Positions 55,638-64,000 are shown, counted from the stretch's first letter. The stretch: DNA of 64,000 nucleotides from Winogradskyella epiphytica (GCF_003217215.1 NZ_QJTD01000001.1:558001-622000); one strand, 5' to 3'. The notes: a model not told the origin generated them from the sequence alone. Translations and numbers: made by a program.

Positions 55638-58600
55638 ATGATGAAGAAATACTCCCTTATATTTTTGGCATTTCTATGCTTTAGTTGGTCTGGTTATGGG
55701 CAGACTGAAATTTTTAATTTAGCTGGAGGCGGTGTGTTTCCTGCAGACTGGACTGGCACCAATAATGTAACTGGTCGACCTATTGACGAAAGCACTTATT
55801 ACCATTTGCAACCCGGAAATCCTGGTGATATAATTGAAACCGCTAGCTATAATTTAAGCGCTTATACAAGCGCAACTTTTGAAGTCGATATTAGATCCTA
55901 TGGTAGTGGGGAACACAGTGCTCTCTTAGTTGAAGTTTCAACCGATGGAGGTGCAACTTTTACGCAATCTTATACTACTCCTGTTACTACTACAGAATAT
56001 GCAACACATACAATTAACATCCCTACAGTTTCAGCAAATACTGTATTAAGATTATCTGTAAATTCCTTCACAGGAAAAGGCATTCGTTTACGGAATTTAG
56101 TTTTGACTGCTTTTGGTGCTTCAGGACCCACTATCACAACATCACCCACTGCCCTTACCGGTTTAGATTATGTTGAAACTTTAGGTCCTTCAGCAGAGCA
56201 AACTTTTAATGTGCAAGGGGTTTTATTAACAAATGACATTACATTAAGCGCACCTACAAATTTTGAGATTTCTACTACCTCTGGAAGTGGTTTTGGACCT
56301 ACAATCACCTTAACAGAAAGTGGTGGAACTGTAAATACTACAACGATTTACACAAGGTTAATAGCTGGTTTAACAGTCAATACATACATTGGAGATATTA
56401 CTGCGACAAGTGCTGGCGCAACAACTAAAACAGTTTCATTAGAGGGAATAGTAACCTTAACAGGAGGTAGTAATTGTAATGAGCTTTTTATTTCGGAATA
56501 CGTAGAAGGCTCAGGTAACAATAAATATATTGAGATTTATAATCCAACAAATGCTGTAATAAACATATCCGGATATTCATTAGCCTTGTACTCAAATGGT
56601 AGCGCATCACCCTCCTCAACACAAGCCTTAAGTGGCACTATTCCTCCGTATGGAACTATTGTGTATGCTAATTCTAGCGCAAATATTTACACGGGAGCAG
56701 TAACAACTACAAGCGTTTGTAATTTTAATGGAGATGATGCCATTGCTCTTCTAAATGGTTCATCTTATATAGATATCATTGGAACCATTGGCGAAGACCC
56801 TGGATCCGCTTGGACAGGTTCAGACGGTCGCTCTACTGAAAATAAAACAATTAGACGAAATTCGAGTGTGCAGAATGGTGTTTCCTCAAATCCTGTTACT
56901 GGTTTTCCAACCTTCAACTCAGAATGGGAAGTTTATAATCAAGATGATATTTCAGGTTTAGGAGCTCATCTTAGTGATTGCGAGGTTCCAAGTCCGGAAC
57001 TACAATTAGTCGATGAGTCAGGAGATAGCCAAAGTTGTGGCTACACTATAGATTTTGGAGACACAGGAAGCAACTTTGATAACCCGGAAACTACTTTTGA
57101 TATCAAAAATGTTGGCACCGAAGACTTAGTCGTTAGTGCACTTAACCTATCCGGTACAAATGCCGGAGAATTTTCAATAATTTCTCCTGTAGGTGGATTT
57201 ACGGTATCACCAGGTGGTACGCAAACGGTAACCATTCAATTTACACCCACCTCTAATGGTTATAAGACCGCAGAACTAACTATCTCGAATAATGACTCTA
57301 ATGAGGGCACATGTGTAGTTAATCTTACAGGAAACGGTGTACCCCCTACTCCGGAGATACGAGTGGAAACTAACTCTGGAAACAACATTCCTAATGGTGC
57401 AGGGATTGCTGTTGCCTATAACAATACTTTTGCAGCCACAATAGAGGGACAAACCTCTGCTTCCAAAACCTACTTTATTGTTAATTTAGGTACTGGAAAT
57501 CTAGATCTAAGCAGTATAACTGTATCTACAACAGAATTTACAATCATAAGTAATCCAGCACCAACAACCTTGGCTCCTGGAGACTCTGCTCCTGTCACAA
57601 TAGTATTTAACCCCTCTTCTCCAGGTGTAAAAAATGCTATTGTAACTATTAATAATAATGACGTAACTCCGTATACCTTCGCGGTTAGAGGAACTGGTAT
57701 TTGTGGTTCGAGCACTATGATTTCAACACCAAATTCCGGACCTGTTGGAACTGTAATTACTTTAACAGATAATAGTACTGATATTAGTACTGCAACAGTC
57801 ACTTTAAACGGCACTGCTTTAGCCACAACAGTTATTAACACAAATGAAATTGAGGTTATTGTACCAGCCGGTGCTCAAACGGGAAATCTTGTAATAACAA
57901 ATAATTTTGGATGTTCTAGTTCGTTTCTCTTTAATGTTATTGACAAGCAAATTGGTGGTTGTGAAGGCAGCGCAACTTTAACAGATATATTTATTAGTGA
58001 AGTTACAGATGCCACCTTAGGAGGATTGACCTATATCGAACTTTATAACGGAACCGGCAGCACAGTGAACCTTTCCGACTATTCTATAGGTATTTATAAT
58101 AATGGGGATGCAACACCAATTAACACAGTTAATTTAACCGGGAGCATGGCACACAATACCACTTTTGTTGTAGCCATTGGTGCCACAACTAATCCATCGA
58201 CCAATAATAGTTGTCCTGTAAATGGCAATGGAGAATTAGCAGACCAAGTATTTTATGTAGGAGGCATAAATATGACGTTTGATGAACATGATGCCCTTCG
58301 TTTATTGAAATCATCGGGAACTGTAGTTGTTGATGCTTTTGGTGTTTATGAAAGTAATAATTGGATGGATAGCGTTCATACTCCAATTTCAGGAGATCGT
58401 GGTTTTAACTTTAGACGATTAAATACAGCAAGCCCCTTGCCAAATCCAACCTTTGACGATAACAATTGGTTAATTATTGATTGGGCTGGCAAAGGTGCAA
58501 GTTCCTGTGGTGGGAATGATTATTCAGACATCGGGACATATGATTTTTCTACGGGTGTACCACCCTCTATTACTGCACAGCCTAACCTACCTACAACGAA

Positions 58601-60512
58601 TTGTGATATTACAGCATCAATTAGTGTAACTGCTGAAGAAGGCTTTACAGGAGGAAACCCATTAACCTACCAATGGTATTATAGTGCTCCAGGAGATTCT
58701 GGATGGACCGAGGTAAGCAATGGCGCCCTGTATAGTGGTGCTACTGCTAGTACTCTAGATATATTAGACGCTATAAACCTTAATGATTACCAATACTACT
58801 GCCAAGTTAGAGAGGATTCAAACACCTGTTATACCGCTAGTAATGCCGTAAGATTACATATAGAACGTACCGTTTGGGATGGCAGCAGTTGGTCTAACTC
58901 CGCTCCGGATATTAATACAATCGCTTATTTAGATGGAAATTATACGACTAGTACTGATGGTAGCTTTAGTGCTTGTCAGTTAATCATAAATGCAGGAAAC
59001 ACCTTAAACGTAGGCGATGGTGATTATGTAAATGTAAATTTAAATGTCACCAACAATGGGACGTTTCACATAGAAAACAATGGGTCCTTAGTACAGATAG
59101 ATGATTCTGGAGTAAATACAGGTAATATAAGCATGTTACGAGACACACAAATCAGACGTTTGGATTATGTCTATTGGTCGTCGCCCGTTAGTGGATTTAA
59201 TGTGAATAACATTTCTCCAGGCTCCCCAACGAGTCTTATTTTTAGATGGGGTCCAACGACTGCTAATGCCAATAGCACGCAAGGAGATTGGGTTCCTGCT
59301 GCTGGGGAAATCATGGCACCTGGGGTTGGTTATATTGTAAGAGGTCCTAGCTCGTATACCAATACAGCTGCAGTATATACTGCGGAATTTAATAATGGGG
59401 TTCCGTTTAATGGTTTGATTACACTTAATGTTTCGAGAGGTGACATCTCTGCAAACGAAGATGATGATTGGAACTTATTAGGCAACCCTTATCCGTCTGC
59501 GATTAACGCCATAGAATTCCTTAACAACTCTGTTAATACTTCAGTATTAGATGGTTTTGTAAATATTTGGACGCATGGTAACTTACCATCTAATGCCTAC
59601 GCAGATCCTTTTTATCAAGACTTTGTATATAATTATACTGCGAATGACTATATAACCTATAACGCATCAGGAACATCCTCTGGTCCTTCCACTTTTAACG
59701 GCAATATCGCTGCTGGGCAAGGCTTTATGGTAAACATGAAAAATGGTTCTGCTGCTACCCAGCAAATTGAGTTTAGAAACGATATGCGCGATAAAAGCTA
59801 CGACAACTCCCAATTCTATAGAAATGGCGGTACAGAAAAACACCGCGTTTGGTTAGATTTAATATCCGAAAACCAGTCATCAGCCCGTATTTTAGTCGGC
59901 TATGTAGAAAATGCAACGCATCAGCGTGATCGTTTATATGATGCCATTACAGATAATCAAAATTTTTATTCCCTAATTAACAATGAGAAATTTGTTATTC
60001 AAGGAAGAGGCTTACCATTTACAGATACAGATGTTATTCCTTTGGGAGTTAATATTACTAAACAAGGCAACCATACAATCGCTATTGCATTTGTAGATGG
60101 TTTATTCGAAACTGAAAATCAAACCGTGTACCTAAAGGATAACGTGTTGGGTATTGTGCATAATTTAAACGAAAATCCTTATTCGTTCAATTCAGATATC
60201 GGCGAATTCAATGATCGTTTTGAGATTGTGTTTAATCCTATTTCTTTATCTATTGATGATCCATTCATAGATTCCAACGCGATTAGTATTATTGAATTTC
60301 CGAATGGTGATGTTCAATTTAGTGTTGCTAAGCATCATAGTATTAAACATGTTGAAATTTTAGATGTTACCGGACGTCGTGTTTATAATTTGAAAGGTCG
60401 TAGTTCGGTAGAGGTTTATGATTTGTCTAATTTGAGTCAGGCTGCTTATATTGCGAAAATTACGTTGTCTAATGGGCAGGTGATTAGCAAAAAGGCGGTG
60501 AAACAGCGGTAG
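55638..60512 (+). CDS. Giant secreted multidomain protein with lamin-tail domains and T9SS signal
   Basis: A 1624-residue protein with signal peptide MMKKYSLIFLAFLCFSWSGY. Domains in order: an N-terminal beta-sandwich (about 25-160), a TTSPTALTGLDY-type domain (165-270), a lamin-tail domain (about 276-449; CNELFISEYVEGSGNNKYIE), two choice-of-anchor D domains (about 454-570 and 571-688; each ending in TISNND/TINNND type strands), an IPT-like domain (690-768), a second lamin-tail domain (775-971; DIFISEVTDA), an Ig-like domain (975-1076), a sheet-rich body, and a C-terminal sorting region (about 1550-1624; ILDVTGRRVYNLKG, ISKKAVKQR) typical of type IX secretion cargo. It is probably exported and attached to the cell surface. 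The substrate or partner is unknown. Confidence 0.92.
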   Translation: MMKKYSLIFLAFLCFSWSGYGQTEIFNLAGGGVFPADWTGTNNVTGRPIDESTYYHLQPGNPGDIIETASYNLSAYTSATFEVDIRSYGSGEHSALLVEVSTDGGATFTQSYTTPVTTTEYATHTINIPTVSANTVLRLSVNSFTGKGIRLRNLVLTAFGASGPTITTSPTALTGLDYVETLGPSAEQTFNVQGVLLTNDITLSAPTNFEISTTSGSGFGPTITLTESGGTVNTTTIYTRLIAGLTVNTYIGDITATSAGATTKTVSLEGIVTLTGGSNCNELFISEYVEGSGNNKYIEIYNPTNAVINISGYSLALYSNGSASPSSTQALSGTIPPYGTIVYANSSANIYTGAVTTTSVCNFNGDDAIALLNGSSYIDIIGTIGEDPGSAWTGSDGRSTENKTIRRNSSVQNGVSSNPVTGFPTFNSEWEVYNQDDISGLGAHLSDCEVPSPELQLVDESGDSQSCGYTIDFGDTGSNFDNPETTFDIKNVGTEDLVVSALNLSGTNAGEFSIISPVGGFTVSPGGTQTVTIQFTPTSNGYKTAELTISNNDSNEGTCVVNLTGNGVPPTPEIRVETNSGNNIPNGAGIAVAYNNTFAATIEGQTSASKTYFIVNLGTGNLDLSSITVSTTEFTIISNPAPTTLAPGDSAPVTIVFNPSSPGVKNAIVTINNNDVTPYTFAVRGTGICGSSTMISTPNSGPVGTVITLTDNSTDISTATVTLNGTALATTVINTNEIEVIVPAGAQTGNLVITNNFGCSSSFLFNVIDKQIGGCEGSATLTDIFISEVTDATLGGLTYIELYNGTGSTVNLSDYSIGIYNNGDATPINTVNLTGSMAHNTTFVVAIGATTNPSTNNSCPVNGNGELADQVFYVGGINMTFDEHDALRLLKSSGTVVVDAFGVYESNNWMDSVHTPISGDRGFNFRRLNTASPLPNPTFDDNNWLIIDWAGKGASSCGGNDYSDIGTYDFSTGVPPSITAQPNLPTTNCDITASISVTAEEGFTGGNPLTYQWYYSAPGDSGWTEVSNGALYSGATASTLDILDAINLNDYQYYCQVREDSNTCYTASNAVRLHIERTVWDGSSWSNSAPDINTIAYLDGNYTTSTDGSFSACQLIINAGNTLNVGDGDYVNVNLNVTNNGTFHIENNGSLVQIDDSGVNTGNISMLRDTQIRRLDYVYWSSPVSGFNVNNISPGSPTSLIFRWGPTTANANSTQGDWVPAAGEIMAPGVGYIVRGPSSYTNTAAVYTAEFNNGVPFNGLITLNVSRGDISANEDDDWNLLGNPYPSAINAIEFLNNSVNTSVLDGFVNIWTHGNLPSNAYADPFYQDFVYNYTANDYITYNASGTSSGPSTFNGNIAAGQGFMVNMKNGSAATQQIEFRNDMRDKSYDNSQFYRNGGTEKHRVWLDLISENQSSARILVGYVENATHQRDRLYDAITDNQNFYSLINNEKFVIQGRGLPFTDTDVIPLGVNITKQGNHTIAIAFVDGLFETENQTVYLKDNVLGIVHNLNENPYSFNSDIGEFNDRFEIVFNPISLSIDDPFIDSNAISIIEFPNGDVQFSVAKHHSIKHVEILDVTGRRVYNLKGRSSVEVYDLSNLSQAAYIAKITLSNGQVISKKAVKQR

Positions 60513-60590
60513 GTTCTTTGGGGTTTTGGTTGTTCCCCCCAAAAAAAATGGGTGGATGGTGGTTTGAATTTTAATGTTGTTAATTTGTTT

Positions 60591-61103
60591 ATTAATATGT
60601 CTCTATTAATATGTTGCTCCTCTGGAGGCCTATTAATATGCCGCTCCTCTGGAGCTGGTATGAATTCTGATGTTGTTAGCTATTAATATTTCTCTATTAA
60701 TATGTCGCTCCTCTGGAGGCCTATTAATATGCCGCTCCTCTGGAGCTGAATACAATTTCTGATGTTGTTAGCTATTAATATTTCTCTATTAATATGTCGC
60801 TCCTCTGGAGCTGAATACGATTTCTGATATTATTAATCTATTAATATGCCGCTTCTCCGAAGCTTTTTGGATTGTGGTATTATATTCTATTAATATGTCG
60901 CTCCGCTGGAGGCCTATTAATATGTCGCTCCGCTGGAGCTGAATACGAATTCTGATGTTGTTAGCTATTAATATTTCGCTCCTCTGGAGACCTATTAATA
61001 TATCGCTTCTCCGAAGCTTTTTGGATTGTGGTATTATATTCTATTAATATGTCGCTCCGCTGGAGCTGAATACGAATTCTGATATTATTAATCTATTAAT
61101 ATG
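60591..61103 (+). repeat. REP-like hairpin array (11 copies) with compensatory stem change
   Basis: Eleven 13-bp hairpins of form GCTCC-NNN-GGAGC, each after TATTAATATGTC or TATTAATATGCC, begin at 60616, 60643, 60707, 60734, 60799, 60851, 60900, 60927, 60978, 61005 and 61054. Copies at 60851 and 61005 read GCTTC-TCC-GAAGC: both arms changed, so the stem is kept. Three have an A or G at the last arm base. Longer direct repeats (GAATACGAATTCTGAT, TTTTTGGATTGTGGTATTAT) join the hairpins. TATTAATA itself is a palindrome. Such arrays are often spread by REP-associated transposases, but none lies in the window. The array is cut off sharply at 61103. Confidence 0.92.
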
Positions 61104-61117
61104 TTAGGCACAATGCT
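61102..61117 (+). repeat. Left inverted repeat of the 2.4-kb unit
   Basis: TGTTAGGCACAATGCT matches the complement of 63497-63512 at 14 of 16 positions. The upstream array sequence is shared with another copy (ending 60848) up to G61103, so the inserted DNA begins with TTAGGCAC at 61104. Confidence 0.8.
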
Positions 61118-61187
61118 GGAAAAAAATACGGTTGAAATGAAACACAGAAAACAGAAATTATTACGTAACCATAGCACACCAAATGCA

Positions 61188-61195
61188 TATATTTG
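61188..61195 (+). promoter_or_regulatory. -7 promoter box inside the inserted unit
   Basis: TATATTTG fits TANNTTTG and lies 36 bp before the ATG at 61232, so the unit brings its own promoter. Confidence 0.6.
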
Positions 61196-61231
61196 GAATA
61201 CAATAACAAACTTTAAAAACAAAATAACAAT

Positions 61232-61765
61232 ATGAGAACATTATTTTTCTTTTTAGTAGTAGCAACTTCAGTAAGTTTAAATGCACAAATAACCAAAGGA
61301 AATTGGCTTATTGGAGGGAATGGGGAATTTACTAGCCAAAGTTTTGAATTTGACAATGGTTCAAGTTCTAAGCGAGAATACTTAACAATAAAACCAAATG
61401 TTGGATATTTTCTTAAAGATAAGTTTGCCGTTGGTTCTTCATTACGATATGAGAATTTTGATAGTTTTAACATATATGGTGTTGGTGTGTTCACTAGATA
61501 TTATTTTCTCAATTTAGAGAAACAATTTAATCTGTTTGTACAATTGCATTATGATTTTACCCATACGGTTTCTGATGTTAATTCTATAGATGACAATGCT
61601 TTAAATTCTAGTTTTTATGGAATTAGATTAGGGCAAGTTATTTTTTTTAATAATGTTGTCGGTATGGAATTTTCTTTGGTCTATGAAAAAGGAAATTTGC
61701 AGGACTCAAATTCTGACTCATTCAAAGCTGTATTAGGATTTCAAATACACTTATCAAAAAATTAA
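61232..61765 (+). CDS. Small outer-membrane beta-barrel protein of the inserted unit
   Basis: A 177-residue protein with a signal peptide (MRTLFFFLVVATSVSLNAQ) and a PorT/OmpW-like sequence of amphipathic strands (NWLIGGNGEFTSQSFEF, YLTIKPNVGYFLKDKFAVGS) ending GFQIHLSKN. It is predicted to be an eight-strand outer-membrane barrel. Beyond that the function is unknown. The gene sits 115 bp inside the left inverted repeat. Its codon usage is AT-rich, as in the host. Confidence 0.8.
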   Translation: MRTLFFFLVVATSVSLNAQITKGNWLIGGNGEFTSQSFEFDNGSSSKREYLTIKPNVGYFLKDKFAVGSSLRYENFDSFNIYGVGVFTRYYFLNLEKQFNLFVQLHYDFTHTVSDVNSIDDNALNSSFYGIRLGQVIFFNNVVGMEFSLVYEKGNLQDSNSDSFKAVLGFQIHLSKN

Positions 61766-61810
61766 TCTAAAAACTAAGAATATGACATAGAATAGATACA
61801 AAAAGAGAAA

Positions 61811-61829
61811 GCTCTTATTAGATAAGAGC
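61811..61829. terminator. Hairpin between the two genes of the inserted unit
   Basis: GCTCTTAT pairs with ATAAGAGC around TAG. The plus-strand side has no T run, while the minus-strand side is T-rich, so it is a structure of uncertain direction; it may partly separate the two genes. Confidence 0.45.
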
Positions 61830-61880
61830 CTCTCAAGTTTAAAAATCACGTTCAAATAATTAATAAACTTTTACAAAATT

Positions 61881-63488
61881 ATTAAGAAAAATAACAACTT
61901 AAAATCAATCCTTTTCTATTTATTCATTGCGTCTTCAATTAGTGTATTCTCGCAAATGGATGTAAAAATGGAAAATATAGAGTATTTAAATAATGAATAT
62001 GATGATTGTGAAACAATCAACCTGGATGCATTTAATAACAATGACATATCGTTCGATGCATATGTTAGAGTACCTCACAATACTGGTCCTGGTGGATATG
62101 TATATACTTATGGAACTTTAACAGTATGGTATAATAGTGGTTCAGCTGCGGTTCCTCTTCAAGAATATGGGATTAATGACACTCATTGGACATATACTGA
62201 TTCATTTGCTTATCTTGATATTCCAACTATATACTTATCTCTTGATTATAGCCTATTTGATGATACTGAAGGTGGTGGTATTTTTATTGTTTATCACGAA
62301 AGTATTCAGGAATTTATGCGAGAATCGTGTGAGAACCAAATAACATTTCCTAAATTTTCTATCTCACCTGAAAACGTTAGTCTAAACTGTGGAGATGACT
62401 CAGAAATAACATTTTATGTTGAGAATGAAAACAATACACCAGGAGAGTTAATTTATGTATGGAACGTCGGCAGTGGTTGGTTAAGGGATGGAGAACCTGT
62501 TTCTTATTTTGAAACTACAACAAGTTCGGTAACCTTGCAGCCAGTTTCATTTCCACCTAGTGATGTTAAAGTAGAACCTGAAGTTGTTAATGGTGAAAAT
62601 TTTCAGCAGCTAATAAGTAGTGTTACAATAAGTGATTTTAACCCAAACTTTGATATTTCAGGAGATAATTACGTTTGTGATACAGGAATTTACGCTTTTA
62701 ACAATCTTCCTAACGGTATTTCAATTCAATCAGTAAGCACCTCAAACCCAAATATTGCAACAGCAACGTTAGATGGTAGTACTGGCGAAATTACAGTTAC
62801 AAAAGTTGCAGATGGTATTATTACACTTTCAGCTGTTTTACAAAATTCTTGTAATCAAACAGCAACCCAAACAAAGGAGAATATCCAAATAGGTTTGCCT
62901 TCTTCTGTTTTTAATGCAACAATCACAGGCAACAACTTTGTATGCCAAGGGCAGAATTACACTTACACGCTAAGTGGTGCAAACCATCCTTGTGTTAGTT
63001 CGGTGGTTTGGAGCGTTTCATCCAACCTGAACATTGTTTCCCAAGATTCCAATACCATAACGGTATCCCAAAACATCTTTGACAACCAATACGCAGGATT
63101 GATTACCGCAAGTATTCCGGGGACTGCCATTGAAGTGGAACAAGGGGTTTGGGTAGGTGTACCAAGCAATGCAGGGTTGACAATTCAAAAAATTGACACC
63201 TATGATTTTTATGTGGGTACGTGGACACAACTAAAAGCAAATTTTACACCACTTACTTATGAGGCCAACGACCCATTGGACGTCACATTTGAGTGGCAAA
63301 TACCAAACAGTATGGTCAGGAATTATGCAGACACGGCATATAAGGACGTTAATCCAAATAGTTCGGGACAGTTGACCATTGGAGTGAGAGCCGTATGCGA
63401 TTGCGGAAACGGTGAGTGGAGCTACAGAACGTTTGAAGTAGATAGCGACAGTGGTGGTGGAGGTAACGAGTTGACACCTATAGATTAA
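61881..63488 (+). CDS. Secreted Ig-like/PKD-type surface protein, probable ATT start, mosaic
   Basis: The first ATG is at 61956, but the frame is open from 61860, and the 25 codons before it give a textbook signal peptide (KKNNNLKSILFYLFIASSIS then VFSQ) preceded only by ATT at 61881; no ATG, GTG or TTG lies in frame. The mature part of about 510 residues has beta-rich Ig- or PKD-like domains (VSLNCGDDSEITFYV; FDISGDNYVCDTGIYAF; ATITGNNFVCQGQNYTY). It ends GGGGNELTPID without the type IX sorting domain such proteins usually carry. GC is near 32% before about 62900 and near 44% after, so the 3' half may come from another source. Expression is uncertain. Confidence 0.7.
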   Translation: MKKNNNLKSILFYLFIASSISVFSQMDVKMENIEYLNNEYDDCETINLDAFNNNDISFDAYVRVPHNTGPGGYVYTYGTLTVWYNSGSAAVPLQEYGINDTHWTYTDSFAYLDIPTIYLSLDYSLFDDTEGGGIFIVYHESIQEFMRESCENQITFPKFSISPENVSLNCGDDSEITFYVENENNTPGELIYVWNVGSGWLRDGEPVSYFETTTSSVTLQPVSFPPSDVKVEPEVVNGENFQQLISSVTISDFNPNFDISGDNYVCDTGIYAFNNLPNGISIQSVSTSNPNIATATLDGSTGEITVTKVADGIITLSAVLQNSCNQTATQTKENIQIGLPSSVFNATITGNNFVCQGQNYTYTLSGANHPCVSSVVWSVSSNLNIVSQDSNTITVSQNIFDNQYAGLITASIPGTAIEVEQGVWVGVPSNAGLTIQKIDTYDFYVGTWTQLKANFTPLTYEANDPLDVTFEWQIPNSMVRNYADTAYKDVNPNSSGQLTIGVRAVCDCGNGEWSYRTFEVDSDSGGGGNELTPID

Positions 63489-63496
63489 TATTAAAA

Positions 63497-63512
63497 AGCA
63501 CAGTGCCTAACA
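63497..63512 (-). repeat. Right inverted repeat of the 2.4-kb unit
   Basis: AGCACAGTGCCTAACA is complementary to 61102-61117 (14 of 16). It lies 9 bp after the stop of the secreted-protein gene and 28 bp from the IS110-family stop codon. Confidence 0.8.
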
Positions 63513-63539
63513 AAGAACTGAGTTAAAAAACAAGTAATT

Positions 63540-64000
63540 TTAAGCTAATCTAGAAACAAAATTCTCATCATAAGGTAAACCTGATTTAGCAATAGCAAAA
63601 GCCTGTTTTAACAACTTATTAGACACTGCAATTAACGCTAACTTTTTACTCTTTCCTTTTGCTACAATACGATCATAAATTTCTCTACAAGCTCGGTTGT
63701 GTTTACATGCTGAAAAAGCACATAAAAACAATAAGTTTCTCAACTTCTTATTCCCTACTTTACTAATCCTACTTCTTCCTCGAACACTGCTACCAGAAGC
63801 TCTAATTGTTGGAGTAATACCTACGTAACTACAGAGTTGTGCTGCGGTCTCAAACTTTTTAAAACCATCTGTTATAACTATTAAAAACAATGCTGTTTTT
63901 ACTCCCATTCCAGGAATACTCTTAAGCAACGTTAATTGCTGCTGTTGGTCTTGTTTTACGAGTTCTAAAAGACGCTTCTCAAGCATTACTATTTCTTTAT
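63540..64000 (-). CDS. IS110-family transposase, N-terminus beyond window
   Basis: C-terminal part of an IS110-family DEDD/serine transposase. The frame is open to base 64000, so the N-terminal DEDD catalytic domain is outside. About 153 residues are visible, including the Transposase_20 domain: LKSIPGMGVKTALFLIVIT, the helix-hairpin-helix-like start, and FETAAQLCSYVGITPTIRAS with GSSVRGRSRISKVGNKKLR, where a conserved Ser (in ASGSS) acts in the IS110 mechanism. These elements use a bridge RNA from the non-coding end to choose targets. Its right end lies in the 27 bp between 63513 and 63539, directly beside the inverted repeat. Confidence 0.9.
   Translation of the reverse strand, partial: KEIVMLEKRLLELVKQDQQQQLTLLKSIPGMGVKTALFLIVITDGFKKFETAAQLCSYVGITPTIRASGSSVRGRSRISKVGNKKLRNLLFLCAFSACKHNRACREIYDRIVAKGKSKKLALIAVSNKLLKQAFAIAKSGLPYDENFVSRLA

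Larger units (their letters stand above)
61104..63510. mobile_element. Possible cassette-like inserted unit
   Basis: A 2.4-kb block that interrupts the REP-like array. Its ends are TTAGGCAC and GTGCCTAA in inverted orientation. It carries a small barrel gene with its own promoter box and a secreted Ig-like gene that stops 9 bp before the right repeat. The junction G|TTAGGC and the right-hand GCCTAAC match the R' (GTTRRRY) and R'' (RYYYAAC) core sites of integron gene cassettes, but a full attC cannot be seen because an IS110-family gene begins at once. No recombinase gene is inside. The class of element is uncertain. Confidence 0.5.

Noticed and set aside
60591..61103. CRISPR array or tandem satellite
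   Set aside because: Unit spacing varies (27 to 76 bp), intervening sequences are duplicated and the stem is too short; fits REP-like hairpins better.
61004..61110. A complete attC site ending at GTTAGGC
   Set aside because: No RYYYAAC box or foldable arm lies in the 100 bp upstream; only half-sites are present.

Overview
The window is AT-rich DNA from a member of the Bacteroidota, almost certainly a marine-type Flavobacteriaceae. The evidence is the gene families (DUF4270 lipoprotein, TonB-dependent receptors with carboxypeptidase-like N-termini, a type IX secretion C-terminal signal, split atpDC, type 2 IleRS, zinc-less DksA-like protein) and several promoter -7 boxes of the Bacteroidota form TANNTTTG. 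No genus can be named from the sequence alone.

Layout. 1-3979 (minus): an apparent operon DUF3108 protein, tryptophan 2,3-dioxygenase, M23 peptidase homologue, pgi (cut by the window edge). 4333-6785 (minus): homogentisate 1,2-dioxygenase and 4-hydroxyphenylpyruvate dioxygenase, so both tryptophan and tyrosine breakdown start here. 7268-8053: decayed C-terminus of an outer-membrane receptor. 8127-12273 (minus): patatin/BamA-like protein and uvrC. 12361-15276 (plus): retropepsin-like protease, rimK, aspartoacylase-like gene, 5-formyl-THF cyclo-ligase. 15230-20506 (minus): lspA, an adhesin-like small protein, a DksA-like protein, ileS. 20997-27225 (minus): radA, two paralogous hydrolases with Asp at the nucleophile elbow, a YbhN-like membrane protein, panD, panC. 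27303-38352 (plus): glycogen synthase-like protein, DUF4270, glmS, a receptor/GDSL lipoprotein pair, atpD, atpC. 38436-44473: GNAT, then a LexA-like S24 repressor divergent from a DnaE2-type polymerase and DinB, a likely damage-inducible mutagenesis set.

44474-45634 is a dense palindromic repeat array between two convergent genes, holding a decayed second copy of the end of the neighbouring M61 peptidase. 45635-50711 has M61 peptidase, a DUF2975/DUF2975/HTH operon with two matching operator-like dyads around its promoter, a DUF2007 protein and a MocR regulator that lacks the PLP lysine. 50834-55405 has a TonB receptor, a cupin/JmjC-like protein, a small beta-barrel and recX. 55638-60512 is a 1624-residue secreted surface protein.

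The right end is the most mobile part. A REP-like hairpin array (60591-61103), with a compensatory stem change, is interrupted by a 2.4-kb unit bounded by 16-bp inverted repeats whose cores read GTTAGGC and GCCTAAC. The unit carries a beta-barrel gene and a mosaic secreted Ig-like gene whose signal peptide begins without a normal start codon. It is followed at once by an IS110-family transposase running off the window. The unit resembles an integron gene cassette hit by an IS110-type element, but a complete attC is not visible, so this is a hypothesis.
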